Shown: piece by piece, positions 26,717 to 37,150 of the stretch | Position numbering within the stretch: the first letter of the stretch is position 1 | Layout: each line of letters opens with the position of its first letter | Assembly: GCF_901543175.1 (NCBI RefSeq) | Contig: NZ_LR594040.1 | Location: 496,001-560,000 of the forward strand | DNA from: Streptococcus australis | GTDB taxonomy: Bacteria > Bacillota > Bacilli > Lactobacillales > Streptococcaceae | DNA length: 64,000 nt | Direction of reading: 5' to 3' | Position numbers and translations under genes: made by a program | The notes under the pieces: model-generated | The model's input: only the letters and a program-made list of their open reading frames with translations | Databases searched by the model: none | Told to the model about the DNA's origin: nothing

Positions 26717-27062
26717 TTACGAAGAGATATAAGATTTATTCTATCGTATCAGCAACTGTCTCATTTATTCAATTTTAATCAGACTCATTCAATGATTTGA
26801 AATAAAAGTGATATAGAGCCTTTGCATATTGATATAACCAATTTTAAAATCATTTGAAATGAAACCGTTTCAAACTAAGTTTTACAAAGAGATAGAGTTT
26901 AAACTGAATATAGTACGAAAAATAAAATAAATTTTAAATCAGAATGTAGATAACCTTATTAACAATTAAAAATGGACTTTTTCTTTAATTTGATTTAAAT
27001 GTCTATGTTCCTTTAGAGGTAAAAGTGGTAGTATAGTAAGGAGATGAAATTTTATTTTTCTT
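26717..27062 (+). other. AT-rich gene-free right part of the island
   Basis: About 345 bases with no open frame that I can support. It contains the dyad TGAAACCGTTTCA (26870-26882), which looks like a LacI-family/cre-type operator. No integrase attachment repeat matching the left end was found by eye. Confidence 0.4.
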
Positions 27063-27213
27063 ATACTCTTCGAAAATCAAATTCAAATCACGTCAGCTTC
27101 TCCTTGCCTTATATATGTTACTGACTTCGTTAGTTCAATCTACAACCTCAAAGCTGTGCTTTGAGCAACATGTGGCTAGTTTACTAATTTGCACTTTGAT
27201 TTTCATTGAGTAT
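27063..27213 (+). repeat. BOX element upstream of the ABC-2 operon
   Basis: About 151 bp beginning ATACTCTTCGAAAATCAAA and ending TTTGATTTTCATTGAGTAT. It contains a fuller boxA (CACGTCAGCTTCTCCTTGCC) plus boxC (TTTGAGCAACATGTGGCTAG). It marks the boundary between the island and the next core operon. Confidence 0.85.
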
Positions 27214-27271
27214 TAGTTTGGATAGGAAAAATAGCTTAAAATATTAATCGAAGAAAAGGATGGCATGAGAT

Positions 27272-28264
27272 ATGGCAATGATAGAAGTGGAACATCTTCA
27301 GAAAAATTTTGTGAAGACAGTGAAGGAACCAGGTTTGAAGGGGGCTTTGCGCTCCTTTATTCATCCTGAAAAGCAGACATTTGAGGCGGTCAAGGATTTG
27401 ACTTTTGAAGTTCCAAAGGGGCAGATTTTAGGATTTATCGGGGCAAATGGTGCTGGGAAGTCAACAACCATTAAAATGCTGACAGGAATTTTGAAACCGA
27501 CGTCTGGTTTTTGTCGGATTAACGGCAAGATTCCGCAAGACAATCGCCAAGATTATGTCAAGGATATTGGAGTGGTCTTTGGGCAACGCACCCAGCTATG
27601 GTGGGATTTGGCTCTGCAAGAGACTTACACGGTTTTGAAAGAGATTTACGATGTGCCAGACTCGCTCTTTCATAAGCGCATGGATTTTTTGAATGAAGTC
27701 TTGGATTTGAAGGAATTTATCAAGGACCCCGTGCGGACTCTTTCGCTTGGTCAACGAATGCGGGCGGATATTGCCGCTTCCTTGCTTCACAATCCCAAGG
27801 TTCTCTTTTTAGATGAGCCGACCATTGGTTTGGACGTTTCGGTCAAGGATAACATTCGTCGGGCAATTACTCAGATCAATCAGGAGGAAGAAACAACCAT
27901 TCTCTTGACCACTCACGATCTGAGTGATATTGAGCAACTCTGTGATCGGATTTTTATGATTGACAAGGGGCAAGAGATTTTTGATGGAACGGTGAGCCAG
28001 CTCAAGGAAACCTTTGGCAAGATGAAGACTCTCTCCTTTGAACTGGTACCAGGTCAAAGTCATTTAGTCTCTCACTTTGAAGGCTTGCCTGATATGACCA
28101 TTGATAGACAAGGAAATAGTCTAAATATTGAATTCGATAGTTCCCGCTACCAGTCGGCTGAGATTATCAAGCAAACCCTGTCTGATTTTGAAATTCGCGA
28201 TTTGAAGATGCTGGATACGGATATTGAGGATATTATCCGTCGCTTCTATCGAAAGGAGCTCTAA
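27272..28264 (+). CDS. ABC-2 exporter ATPase
   Basis: A 330-residue NatA/DrrA-type ATPase. Walker A is GANGAGKST, the signature LSLGQRMR and Walker B VLFLDEPTIGLD, with a C-terminal extension of about 90 residues after the ATPase core. It powers the two membrane proteins that follow at -/+ 1-base spacing. The cargo is unknown. AAAGGA lies 11 bases before the ATG at 27272; the ATG at 27278 is possible. Confidence 0.88.
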   Translation: MAMIEVEHLQKNFVKTVKEPGLKGALRSFIHPEKQTFEAVKDLTFEVPKGQILGFIGANGAGKSTTIKMLTGILKPTSGFCRINGKIPQDNRQDYVKDIGVVFGQRTQLWWDLALQETYTVLKEIYDVPDSLFHKRMDFLNEVLDLKEFIKDPVRTLSLGQRMRADIAASLLHNPKVLFLDEPTIGLDVSVKDNIRRAITQINQEEETTILLTTHDLSDIEQLCDRIFMIDKGQEIFDGTVSQLKETFGKMKTLSFELVPGQSHLVSHFEGLPDMTIDRQGNSLNIEFDSSRYQSAEIIKQTLSDFEIRDLKMLDTDIEDIIRRFYRKEL

Positions 28265-28265
28265 G

Positions 28266-29084
28266 ATGGTCAAATTGTGGAGACGTTATAAACCCTTTAT
28301 CAATGCAGGGGTTCAGGAGTTGATTACCTATCGAGTCAACTTTATTCTTTATCGGATTGGCGATGTCATGGGTGCTTTTGTGGCCTTTTATCTCTGGAAG
28401 GCGGTCTTTGATTCCTCGCAGGAGTCTTTGATTCAGGGCTTCAGTATGGCGGATATCACCCTCTACATCATCATGAGTTTTGTGACTAATCTTTTGACTA
28501 GGTCGGATAGCTCCTTTATGATTGGGGAGGAGGTCAAGGATGGTTCCATTATCATGCGCTTGTTGAGACCGGTGCATTTTGCAGCTTCTTACCTCTTTAC
28601 GGAACTTGGATCCAAGTGGTTGATTTTTATCTCTGTTGGACTGCCATTTTTAAGTGTCATCGTATTGATGAAAATTTTATCTGGGCAAGGGGTTGTAGAA
28701 GTGCTAGGATTAACCATCCTTTATCTCTTTAGCTTAATCCTAGCCTACCTGATCAACTTTTTCTTTAATATCTGCTTTGGGTTTTCAGCTTTTGTTTTTA
28801 AAAATCTATGGGGTTCCAATCTACTCAAGACTTCTATAGTGGCCTTTATGTCTGGAAGTTTGATTCCCTTGGCTTTCTTTCCAAAGATCGTTTCAGATAT
28901 TCTGTCCTTCTTGCCTTTTTCATCTTTGATTTATACTCCAGTCATGATTATTGTTGGAAAATACGATGCCAGTCAGATTCTTCAGGCGCTTTTGCTACAG
29001 TTCTTCTGGCTCTTGGTGATGCTTAGCTTGTCTCAGTTGATTTGGAAACGAGTCCAGTCTTTCATTACCATTCAAGGAGGTTAG
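28266..29084 (+). CDS. ABC-2 family permease (first)
   Basis: A 272-residue membrane protein with about six helices and the DUF990-like N-terminal pattern (RYKPFINAGVQELITYRVNF). The start is set at the ATG preceded by AAGGAG; an upstream in-frame start inside the ATPase gene is rejected. With the next gene it probably forms a heterodimeric channel. Confidence 0.85.
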   Translation: MVKLWRRYKPFINAGVQELITYRVNFILYRIGDVMGAFVAFYLWKAVFDSSQESLIQGFSMADITLYIIMSFVTNLLTRSDSSFMIGEEVKDGSIIMRLLRPVHFAASYLFTELGSKWLIFISVGLPFLSVIVLMKILSGQGVVEVLGLTILYLFSLILAYLINFFFNICFGFSAFVFKNLWGSNLLKTSIVAFMSGSLIPLAFFPKIVSDILSFLPFSSLIYTPVMIIVGKYDASQILQALLLQFFWLLVMLSLSQLIWKRVQSFITIQGG

Positions 29085-29085
29085 G

Positions 29086-29871
29086 ATGAAAAAATATCAA
29101 CGCATGCATCTGATTTTTATCAGACAATACATCAAGCAAATCATGGAATACAAGGTGGATTTTGTAGTTGGTGTTTTAGGTGTCTTTCTGACTCAAGGTC
29201 TAAACCTCTTGTTTCTCAATGTACTCTTTCAACACATCCCATCGCTAGAAGGCTGGACCTTTCAAGAAATAGCCTTTATCTACGGTTTTTCCTTGATTCC
29301 CAAGGGATTGGACCATCTCTTTTTTGACAATCTTTGGGCTCTAGGTCAGCGCTTGGTGCGAAAGGGAGAATTTGACAAGTATCTGACTCGGCCTATCAAT
29401 CCTCTCTTTCACATCCTGGTTGAGACTTTTCAGATTGATGCCTTGGGTGAACTCTTGGTCGGAGGCCTTCTGCTAGCGACCACGGTATCTAGCATTGCTT
29501 GGACTCTTCCAAAATTCCTGATTTTCCTAGTCTGTATTCCTTTTGCGACCCTGATCTATACTTCCCTGAAAATCGCGACAGCCAGTATCGCTTTTTGGAC
29601 CAAGCAGTCAGGAGCCATGATTTACATTTTTTATATGTTTAATGACTTTGCTAAGTACCCGATTTCCATTTACAATTCGCTTCTTCGTTGGTTGATTAGT
29701 TTTATCGTGCCTTTCGCCTTTACAGCCTACTATCCTGCCAGCTATTTCTTGCAGGACAAGGATGGACTCTTTAACATTGGTGGGTTAATTGTGATTTCCC
29801 TTGTTTTCTTTGTCATTTCTTTGAAACTCTGGGATAGGGGCTTGGACGCCTACGAGAGTGCTGGATCGTAA
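29086..29871 (+). CDS. ABC-2 family permease (second)
   Basis: A 261-residue six-helix permease related to the preceding one (same IRQYIKQIMEYKVDF-type opening). It carries the motif FDKYLTRPINPLFHIL near residue 98, common in DUF990 permeases. The ATG is one base after the previous stop, with GGAGG in the overlap region. A terminator follows. Confidence 0.85.
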   Translation: MKKYQRMHLIFIRQYIKQIMEYKVDFVVGVLGVFLTQGLNLLFLNVLFQHIPSLEGWTFQEIAFIYGFSLIPKGLDHLFFDNLWALGQRLVRKGEFDKYLTRPINPLFHILVETFQIDALGELLVGGLLLATTVSSIAWTLPKFLIFLVCIPFATLIYTSLKIATASIAFWTKQSGAMIYIFYMFNDFAKYPISIYNSLLRWLISFIVPFAFTAYYPASYFLQDKDGLFNIGGLIVISLVFFVISLKLWDRGLDAYESAGS

Positions 29872-29910
29872 GAGTTAAATAGGATGAGAGTTAAAAATTA
29901 AATATGTTAA

Positions 29911-29945
29911 AAAACAACCGTTGAAAATTATTGCGGTTGTTTTTG
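29911..29945 (+). terminator. terminator after the ABC-2 operon
   Basis: AACAACCG pairs with CGGTTGTT, then TTTTG. Confidence 0.8.
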
Positions 29946-30102
29946 CATGTTTATTGAGGCATAAATTGTATCATTTCCCCCCTTTTTGAGATTTCGGTAG
30001 TTATTCAAGTTGATTGATAATATTTTTGATGGTACGAATGAGTTTATACTGTACCCAGTTAACTACAAAATTTATTGACTAGATTTTTTGTTAATACGGA
30101 TT

Positions 30103-30160
30103 AAAAAAAAAATTAAGTAGTGTTAATTTTTCTTGACTTAAATTTTTTAAATGATATACT
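30103..30160 (+). promoter_or_regulatory. prtA promoter with upstream A tract
   Basis: TTGACT (30133-30138), 16-bp spacer, TATACT (30155-30160). Ten A residues (30103-30112) precede it and could act as an UP element. A 5' leader of about 135 bases follows. The rest of the 430-base gap (29946-30102) is AT-rich with nothing else recognisable. Confidence 0.7.
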
Positions 30161-30302
30161 ATTTTTCAGAGAGCTATCAATTATATATAAATGTACTACT
30201 CTATCCCACTAGATAATACTTCATAAAACTTTTTATAACAAAGGCTAGCAAAGTTAAAGTTTTCTATCTATTGGAAGTTAAATAAATATGTAAGGAATTA
30301 AA

Positions 30303-33300
30303 ATGAAAAAAAGTACGGTATTGTCATTAACTGCAGCTGCAGTTATTTTAGCAGCATATGTCCCCAATGAGGTAGTGTTAGCAGACACATCTAGCTCTGA
30401 AGATGCTTTAAATATCTCTGATAAAGAAAAAGTAGTAGTAGATAAGGAAACAGAAAATAAAGAGAAACATGAAGATATTCATAATGCTATAGAAACTTCA
30501 AAGGATACTGAAGAGAAAAAAACAACAGTTATTGAGGAAAAGGAAGTTGTTAGTAAAAATCTTGAGATAGGTAATAAAACTAGTAATGAAGAAGCCAAAA
30601 TCAAAGAAGATTTCGATCAAACCAAAAGAGAACGTGCAGATTCATTTGTAAATAAAGACACAGAGAATCCGAAAAAAGAAGATAAAATTGTCTATATTGC
30701 TGAATTTAAAGATAAAGAATCTAGAGAAAAAGCGATCAAGGAACTATCAAATCTTAAGAATACAAAAGTTTTATATACTTATGATACAGTTTTTAACGGT
30801 AGTGCCATAGAAACAACTCCAGATAACTTGGACAAAATTAAACAAATAGAAGGTATTTCATCAATTGAACGATCACAAAAGGTCCAACCAATGATGAATC
30901 ATGCCAGAAAGGAAATTGGAGTTGAAGAGGCTATCGATTACCTAAAGTCTATTAATGCTCCATTTGGTAAAAATTTTGATGGTAGAGGTATGGTCATTTC
31001 AAATATCGATACCGGGACAGATTATAGGCATAAGGCCATGAGGATTGATGATGATGCTAAAGACTCAATGAGATTTAAAAAAGAAGACTTAAAAGGTACT
31101 GATAAAAATTTCTGGTTGAGTGATAAAATTCCTCATGCTTTCAATTATTATAATGGTGGTAAAATTACTGTAGAAAAAGCTGATGATGGAAGCGATTATT
31201 TTGATCCACATGGGATGCATATTGCAGGGATTCTAGCGGGAAATGATACTGAAAAAGATATCAAAAACTTTAACGGAATAGATGGAATTGCACCTAATGC
31301 ACAAATTTTCTCTTATAAAATGTACTCTGACGCAGGATCTGGGTTCGCAGGGGATGAAACAATGTTTCATGCTATTGAAGATTCAATCAAACACAATGTC
31401 GATGTTGTTTCGGTATCATCTGGCTTTACAGGAACAGGTCTTGTAGGTGAGAAATATTGGCAAGCCATTAGAGCATTAAGAAAAGCAGGCATTCCAATGG
31501 TTGTAGCTACGGGTAACTATGCGACTTCTGCTTCAAGTTCTTCTTGGGATTTAGTGGCAAATAATAATCTGAAAATGACCGACACTGGAAATGTAACACG
31601 AACTGCCGCACATGAAGATGCAATAGCAGTTGCTTCTGCTAAAAATCAAACCGTTGAGTTTGATAAGGTTAACATTGGAGGACAAAGTTTTAAATACAGA
31701 AATATAGGGGCTTTTTTTGATAAAAATAAAATCCTGACAAATGAGGATGGGTCAAAAGCTCCAAATAAATTAAAATTTGTATATATAGGCAAAGGTCAAG
31801 ACAAAGATTTGATAGGATTGGATCTTAAGGGCAAAATTGCAGTAATGGATCGAATTTATACCAAGGATTTAAAAGATGCTTTTAAACGAGCAACGGATAA
31901 GGGTGCACGCGCCATTATGGTTGTAAATACTGTAAATTACTACAATAGAGATAATTGGACAGAGCTTCCAGCCATGGGATATGAAGCGGATGAAGGGACT
32001 AAAAGTCAAGTATTTTCAATTTCAGGAGATGATGGTGTAAAGCTATGGAATATGATTAATCCTGATAAAAAAACTGAAGTCAAAAGGAATAATAAAGAAG
32101 ATTTTAAAGATAAATTGGAGCAATACTATCCAATTGATATGGCAAGCTATAATTCTAATAAACCGAATGTAGGTGACGAAAAAGAGATTGACTTTAAATT
32201 TGCATCTGACACAGACAAAGAACTGTATAAAGAAGATATCATCGTTCCAGCAGGGTCTACATCTTGGGGACCGAGAACAGATTTACTTTTAAAACCTGAT
32301 GTCTCAGCACCAGGTAAAAATATTAAATCTACTCTCAATGTCATTAATGGTAAATCAACTTATGGCTATATGTCAGGAACTAGTATGGCGACTCCAATCG
32401 TAGCAGCTTCTACTGTTTTGATTAGACCGAAGTTAAAGGAAGTGCTTGAAAGACCTGTATTGAAAAATCTTAAGGGAGATGACAAGATAGACCTTACAAG
32501 TCTTACCAAAATAGCTCTACAAAATACTGCACGTCCTATGATGGATGCGACTTCTTGGAAAGAAAAAAGTCAATACTTTGCATCACCTAGACAACAGGGA
32601 GCAGGGCTAATTAATGTTGCCAATGCTTTGAGAAATGAAGTCGTCGCAACTTTCAAAAACACGGATTCTAAAGGTTTGGTAAACTCTTATGGTTCTATTT
32701 CTCTTAAAGAAATAAAAGGAGATAAAAAATACTTTACAATTAAGCTTCACAATACATCCAACAGACCTTTAACCTTTAAAGTTTCAGCATCAGCGGTAAC
32801 TACAGATGTTCTAACTGACAGACTAAAACTGGATGAAACATACAAAGACGAAAAATCTCCAGATGGGAAGCAAATTGTTCCAGAAATCCACCCAGAAAAA
32901 ATTAAAGGAGCAAATATCACATTTGAGCATGACACTTTCACTATAGGCCCAAATTCTAGCTTTGATTTAAATGCAGTTATAAATGTTGGGGAGGCTAAAA
33001 ACAAAAATAAATTTGTAGAATCATTTATTCATTTTGAGTCAGTGGAAGAAATGGAAGCTCTAAACTCCAACGGTAAGAAAATAAACTTCCAACCTTCTTT
33101 GTCGATGCCTCTAATGGGATTTGCTGGGAATTGGAACCACGAACCAATACTTGATAAATGGGCTTGGGAAGAAGGATCAAAATCAAAAACAATGGAAGGT
33201 TATGATGATGATGGTAAACCAAAAATTCCAGGTACCTTAAATAAGGGGATTGGTGGAGAACATGGTATAGATAAATTTAATCCAGCAGGAGTTATACAAA

Positions 33301-36300
33301 ATAGAAAAGATAAAAATAGAACATCCCTAGATCAAAATCCAGAATTATTTGCTTTCAATAACGAAGGAATCAACGCACCATCATCAAGTGGTTCTAAGAT
33401 TGCTAACATTTATCCTTTAGATTCAAATGGAAATCCTCAAGATGCTCAACTTGAGAGAGGATTAACACCTTCTCCACTTGTATTAAGAAGTGCAGAAGAA
33501 GGATTGATTTCAATAGTAAATACAAATAAAGAGGGAGAAAATCAAAGAGACTTAAAAGTCATCTCGAGAGAACACTTTATTAAAGGAATTTTAAACTCTA
33601 AAAGAAATGATGCAAAGGGCATTAAATCTTCTAAGCTAAAAGTTTGGGGTGATTTGAAATGGGATGGACTCATTTATAACCCTAGAGGTAGAGAAGAAAA
33701 TGCCCCAGAAAGTAATGACAATCAAGATCCTGCTACTAAGATACGAGGACAATTTGAACCGATTGCAGAAGGTCAATATTTCTATAAATTTAAATATAGA
33801 TTAACTAAGGATTACCCATGGCAGGTTTCCTATATTCCTGTAAAAATTGATAATACAGCCCCTAAGATTGTTTCGATTGATTTTTCAAATCCTGAAAAAA
33901 TTAAGCTAATCACAAAGGATACTTATCACAAGGTAAAAGAGCAATACAAGAATGAAACGTTATTTGCTAGAGATCAAAAAGAACATCCTGAAAAATTTGA
34001 TGAGATTGCAAACGAGGTGTGGTATGCTGGCGCCGCTCTTGTTAATGAAGATGGAGAGGTTGAGAAAAATCTTGAAGTAACTTATGCAGGTGAGGGTCAA
34101 GGAAGAAATAGGAAACTTGACAAAGACGGAAATACCATTTATGAAATTAATGGTGCGGGAGATTTAAGAGGAAAAATCATTGAAGTAATTGCATTAGATG
34201 GCTCTAGCAATTTCACAAAGATTCATAGAATTAAATTTGCTGATCATGCAGATCAAAATGGAATGATTTCGTATTATTTAATAGATCCTGATCAAGATTC
34301 ATCTAAATACCAAAAGCTTGGAGAAATTCCTGAATCTAAATTTAAAAATTTAGAAAATAGAAAAGAGGACAGTCTTAAAAAAGATACAACTGAGGTAGAA
34401 CATCATCATGAAAATGAAGATTCTATCGAAGAAAAATCTAGCTTTACTATCAATAAAGCCATTTCAACAATTAGAGATTTTGAAAGCAAAGACTTAAAGA
34501 AACTCATTAAAAAGAAATTTAGAGAAGTTGATGACTTTACAAGTGAAACTGGTAAGAGAATAGAGGAATACGATTATAAATACGATGATAAGGGGAAGAT
34601 CATTGCTTATGACGATGGTAGTGCCTTACAATATGAAACTGAAAAACTTGACGAAATCAAATCAAAAATTTATGGTGTTCTAAGCCCATCTAAAGATGGA
34701 CACTTTGAAATTCTTGGAAAGATAAGTAATGTTTCTAAAAATGCTAAGGTATACTATGGAAATAACTATAAATCTATAGAAATCAAAACGACCAAGTATG
34801 ATTCCCATTCAAAAACGATGACCTTTGATTTATACGCTAATATTAATGATATTGTGGATGGATTAGCTTTTGCAGGAGATATGAGATTCTTTGTTAAAGA
34901 TGATGAACGGATAAAAGCTGAGACTAAAATTAGAATGCCTGAAAAAAATAAGGAAACTAAAACAGAATATCCCTATGCATCAAGTTATGGGAATGTCATA
35001 GAATTAGGGGAAGGAGATCTTTCAAAAAACAAACCAAACAATTTAACTGAAATGGAATCTGGTAAAATCTATTCTGATTCAGAAAAACAACAATATCTGT
35101 TAAAGGATAACATCATTCTAAGAAAAGGCTATGCACTAAAAGTGACTACCTATAATCCTGGAAAAACAGATATGTTAGAAGGAAATGGGGTCTATAGCAA
35201 GGAAGATATAGCAAAAATACAAAAGGCCAATCCTAATATAAGAGTCCTTTCAGAAAAAATAATTTATGCTGATAGTAGAAATGTTGAAGATGGAAGAAGT
35301 GCTCAATCAGTATTAATGTCGGCTTTGGACGGCTTTAACATTGTAAGGTATCAAGTGTTTACATTTAAAATGAATGATAAAGGGGAAGCAATAGATAAAG
35401 ATGGAAATCTTGTAACAGATCCTTCTAAACTTGTATTATTTGGTAAGGATGGTAAAGAGTACACTGGAGAGGATAAGTCCAATGTAGAAGCTATAAAAGA
35501 AGATGGCTCTATGTTATTTATTGATGCAAAACCAGTAAACCTTTCAATGGACAAGAACTACTTTAATCCATCTAAATCTAATAAAATTTATGTACGAAAT
35601 CCAGAATTTTATTTAAGAGGTAAGATTTCTGATAAGGGTGGTTTTAACTGGGAGTTGAGAGTTAATGAATCGGTTGTAGATAATTATTTAATCTACGGAG
35701 ATTTACACATTGATAACACTAGAGATTTTAACATTAAACTTAATGTTAAAGACGGTGACATCATGGACTGGGGAATGAAAGACTATAAAGCAAACGGATT
35801 TCCAGATAAGGTAACAGATATGGATGGAAATGTTTATCTTCAAACTGGCTATAGCGATTTGAATGCGAAAGCGGTTGGTGTACACTATCAATTTTTATAT
35901 GATAATGTTAAACCAGAAGTAAACATTGATCCTAAGGGAAATACTAGTATCGAATATGCTAACGGAAAATCTGTAGTCTTTAACATCAATGATAAGAGAA
36001 ATAATGGATTCGATGGCGAGATTCAAGAACAACATATTTATGTAAATGGAAAAGAATACAAATCATTGGATGATATTAAACAACTAACGGATAAGACACT
36101 AAATATTAAGATTGTTGTAAAAGATTTCGCAAGAAATACGACTGTAAAAGAATTCATTTTAAACAAAGATACGGGAGAGGTAAGCGAATTAAAACCTCAT
36201 ACGGTGACTGTGACCATTCAAAATGGAAAAGAAATGAGTTCAACGATAGTGTCGGAAGAAGATTTCATTTTACCTGTCTATAAGGGTGAATTAGAAAAAG

Positions 36301-36746
36301 GATATCAATTTGATGGCTGGGAAGTTTCTGGTGTCGAAGGGAAAAAAGATGCTGGCTATGTTATCAATCTATCAAAAGATACCCTTATAAAACCTGTATT
36401 TAAGAAAATAGAGGAGAAAAAGGAGGAGGAAAATAAACCTACTTTTGATTTATCGAAAAAGAAAGAAAAAACACAATCTGATTCAACTAATGATGTCAAC
36501 AGTATTGTTTCTGATGAAAATGATAAAAACTTTGAAATTAACAAGAACGTTTATCTAAATGAACAAGGGAACGTAACTAATAAAAATACAGACACCAATA
36601 GTAAATCAACTATTAACAATCCTAATGAGTTACCAAAAACCGGAACAGCAAGTGGAGTCCAGACGCTATTAGCTGCCGGAATAATGTTTATAGTAGGAGC
36701 TTTTCTTGGATTGAAGAAAAAAATCAAGATTGAGACAAAGTTATAG
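30303..36746 (+). CDS. prtA: PrtA-like cell-wall-anchored subtilisin (S8) protease
   Basis: A 2147-residue surface protease. A signal peptide (about 1-27) and a Lys/Glu-rich pro-region lead to a subtilisin domain with triad D236 (NIDTGTDY), H303 (PHGMHIAG) and S694 (GTSMATP) and oxyanion N405. A protease-associated insert (about 480-600) lies inside the catalytic domain, followed by Fn3-like and long beta-rich regions. An InlB/Flg_new-type repeat (GYQFDGWEVSG) lies near 2000, then a charged spacer and an LPKTG sorting signal with hydrophobic tail and KKK anchor. Length and layout match pneumococcal PrtA, a lactocepin-family virulence factor. It is monocistronic. AAGGAATT precedes the ATG. Codon use is AT-rich compared with the flanking core genes. 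Confidence 0.93.
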   Translation: MKKSTVLSLTAAAVILAAYVPNEVVLADTSSSEDALNISDKEKVVVDKETENKEKHEDIHNAIETSKDTEEKKTTVIEEKEVVSKNLEIGNKTSNEEAKIKEDFDQTKRERADSFVNKDTENPKKEDKIVYIAEFKDKESREKAIKELSNLKNTKVLYTYDTVFNGSAIETTPDNLDKIKQIEGISSIERSQKVQPMMNHARKEIGVEEAIDYLKSINAPFGKNFDGRGMVISNIDTGTDYRHKAMRIDDDAKDSMRFKKEDLKGTDKNFWLSDKIPHAFNYYNGGKITVEKADDGSDYFDPHGMHIAGILAGNDTEKDIKNFNGIDGIAPNAQIFSYKMYSDAGSGFAGDETMFHAIEDSIKHNVDVVSVSSGFTGTGLVGEKYWQAIRALRKAGIPMVVATGNYATSASSSSWDLVANNNLKMTDTGNVTRTAAHEDAIAVASAKNQTVEFDKVNIGGQSFKYRNIGAFFDKNKILTNEDGSKAPNKLKFVYIGKGQDKDLIGLDLKGKIAVMDRIYTKDLKDAFKRATDKGARAIMVVNTVNYYNRDNWTELPAMGYEADEGTKSQVFSISGDDGVKLWNMINPDKKTEVKRNNKEDFKDKLEQYYPIDMASYNSNKPNVGDEKEIDFKFASDTDKELYKEDIIVPAGSTSWGPRTDLLLKPDVSAPGKNIKSTLNVINGKSTYGYMSGTSMATPIVAASTVLIRPKLKEVLERPVLKNLKGDDKIDLTSLTKIALQNTARPMMDATSWKEKSQYFASPRQQGAGLINVANALRNEVVATFKNTDSKGLVNSYGSISLKEIKGDKKYFTIKLHNTSNRPLTFKVSASAVTTDVLTDRLKLDETYKDEKSPDGKQIVPEIHPEKIKGANITFEHDTFTIGPNSSFDLNAVINVGEAKNKNKFVESFIHFESVEEMEALNSNGKKINFQPSLSMPLMGFAGNWNHEPILDKWAWEEGSKSKTMEGYDDDGKPKIPGTLNKGIGGEHGIDKFNPAGVIQNRKDKNRTSLDQNPELFAFNNEGINAPSSSGSKIANIYPLDSNGNPQDAQLERGLTPSPLVLRSAEEGLISIVNTNKEGENQRDLKVISREHFIKGILNSKRNDAKGIKSSKLKVWGDLKWDGLIYNPRGREENAPESNDNQDPATKIRGQFEPIAEGQYFYKFKYRLTKDYPWQVSYIPVKIDNTAPKIVSIDFSNPEKIKLITKDTYHKVKEQYKNETLFARDQKEHPEKFDEIANEVWYAGAALVNEDGEVEKNLEVTYAGEGQGRNRKLDKDGNTIYEINGAGDLRGKIIEVIALDGSSNFTKIHRIKFADHADQNGMISYYLIDPDQDSSKYQKLGEIPESKFKNLENRKEDSLKKDTTEVEHHHENEDSIEEKSSFTINKAISTIRDFESKDLKKLIKKKFREVDDFTSETGKRIEEYDYKYDDKGKIIAYDDGSALQYETEKLDEIKSKIYGVLSPSKDGHFEILGKISNVSKNAKVYYGNNYKSIEIKTTKYDSHSKTMTFDLYANINDIVDGLAFAGDMRFFVKDDERIKAETKIRMPEKNKETKTEYPYASSYGNVIELGEGDLSKNKPNNLTEMESGKIYSDSEKQQYLLKDNIILRKGYALKVTTYNPGKTDMLEGNGVYSKEDIAKIQKANPNIRVLSEKIIYADSRNVEDGRSAQSVLMSALDGFNIVRYQVFTFKMNDKGEAIDKDGNLVTDPSKLVLFGKDGKEYTGEDKSNVEAIKEDGSMLFIDAKPVNLSMDKNYFNPSKSNKIYVRNPEFYLRGKISDKGGFNWELRVNESVVDNYLIYGDLHIDNTRDFNIKLNVKDGDIMDWGMKDYKANGFPDKVTDMDGNVYLQTGYSDLNAKAVGVHYQFLYDNVKPEVNIDPKGNTSIEYANGKSVVFNINDKRNNGFDGEIQEQHIYVNGKEYKSLDDIKQLTDKTLNIKIVVKDFARNTTVKEFILNKDTGEVSELKPHTVTVTIQNGKEMSSTIVSEEDFILPVYKGELEKGYQFDGWEVSGVEGKKDAGYVINLSKDTLIKPVFKKIEEKKEEENKPTFDLSKKKEKTQSDSTNDVNSIVSDENDKNFEINKNVYLNEQGNVTNKNTDTNSKSTINNPNELPKTGTASGVQTLLAAGIMFIVGAFLGLKKKIKIETKL

Positions 36747-36870
36747 AAAATAATGGTTTATGTACTGAGATTAGATAGTGAGGTGATGACATAGTTTTGT
36801 GAAAATATTGATTTATAAATATAGTATTTAGATTTCTATGAAAATCCGAGATTTTAAAGAGATATATGTA

Positions 36871-36899
36871 AAAGCCTTGTCTTAGGACAGGCTTTTTCT
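36871..36899 (+). terminator. terminator after prtA
   Basis: AAAGCCTTGTC pairs with GACAGGCTTT (one bulge), then TTTT. It lies about 125 bases beyond the stop. Confidence 0.7.
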
Positions 36900-36976
36900 A
36901 ATGGAGATGGGTTCTGTTTCAAATCCATTTCTTCGGATTATAAAAAATATAATTACAAACAGAAGTTTATATTTTG

Positions 36977-37150
36977 TGGTATAATGTATTGTAATAAATA
37001 CTTGTTTTGATACCAATCTAGGAACGATTGAATCTGAAATTATTCTAGAAATTTTTGCTTAGATTTTTTTAAAAAATTATAAAAGTTCATGGATAGTAAC
37101 GAATGAGGTCTCGCAAGCTTGGCTGAATATAAATCAAAAAGGAGAAAATT
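36977..37150 (+). promoter_or_regulatory. extended -10 promoter and long leader of a membrane-protein gene
   Basis: TGG-TATAAT (36977-36985) without a clear -35, followed by about 158 bases of AT-rich leader that ends in AAAGGAG before the ATG at 37151. No small open frame with a good start is evident in the leader. Confidence 0.5.

Noticed and set aside
22400..26800. Attachment-site direct repeats flanking the island
   Set aside because: I compared sequence around the fba terminator with the right end by eye and found no convincing repeat.
28224..28265. Earlier start for the first ABC-2 permease
   Set aside because: It would overlap the ATPase gene; the ATG at 28266 has AAGGAG upstream.
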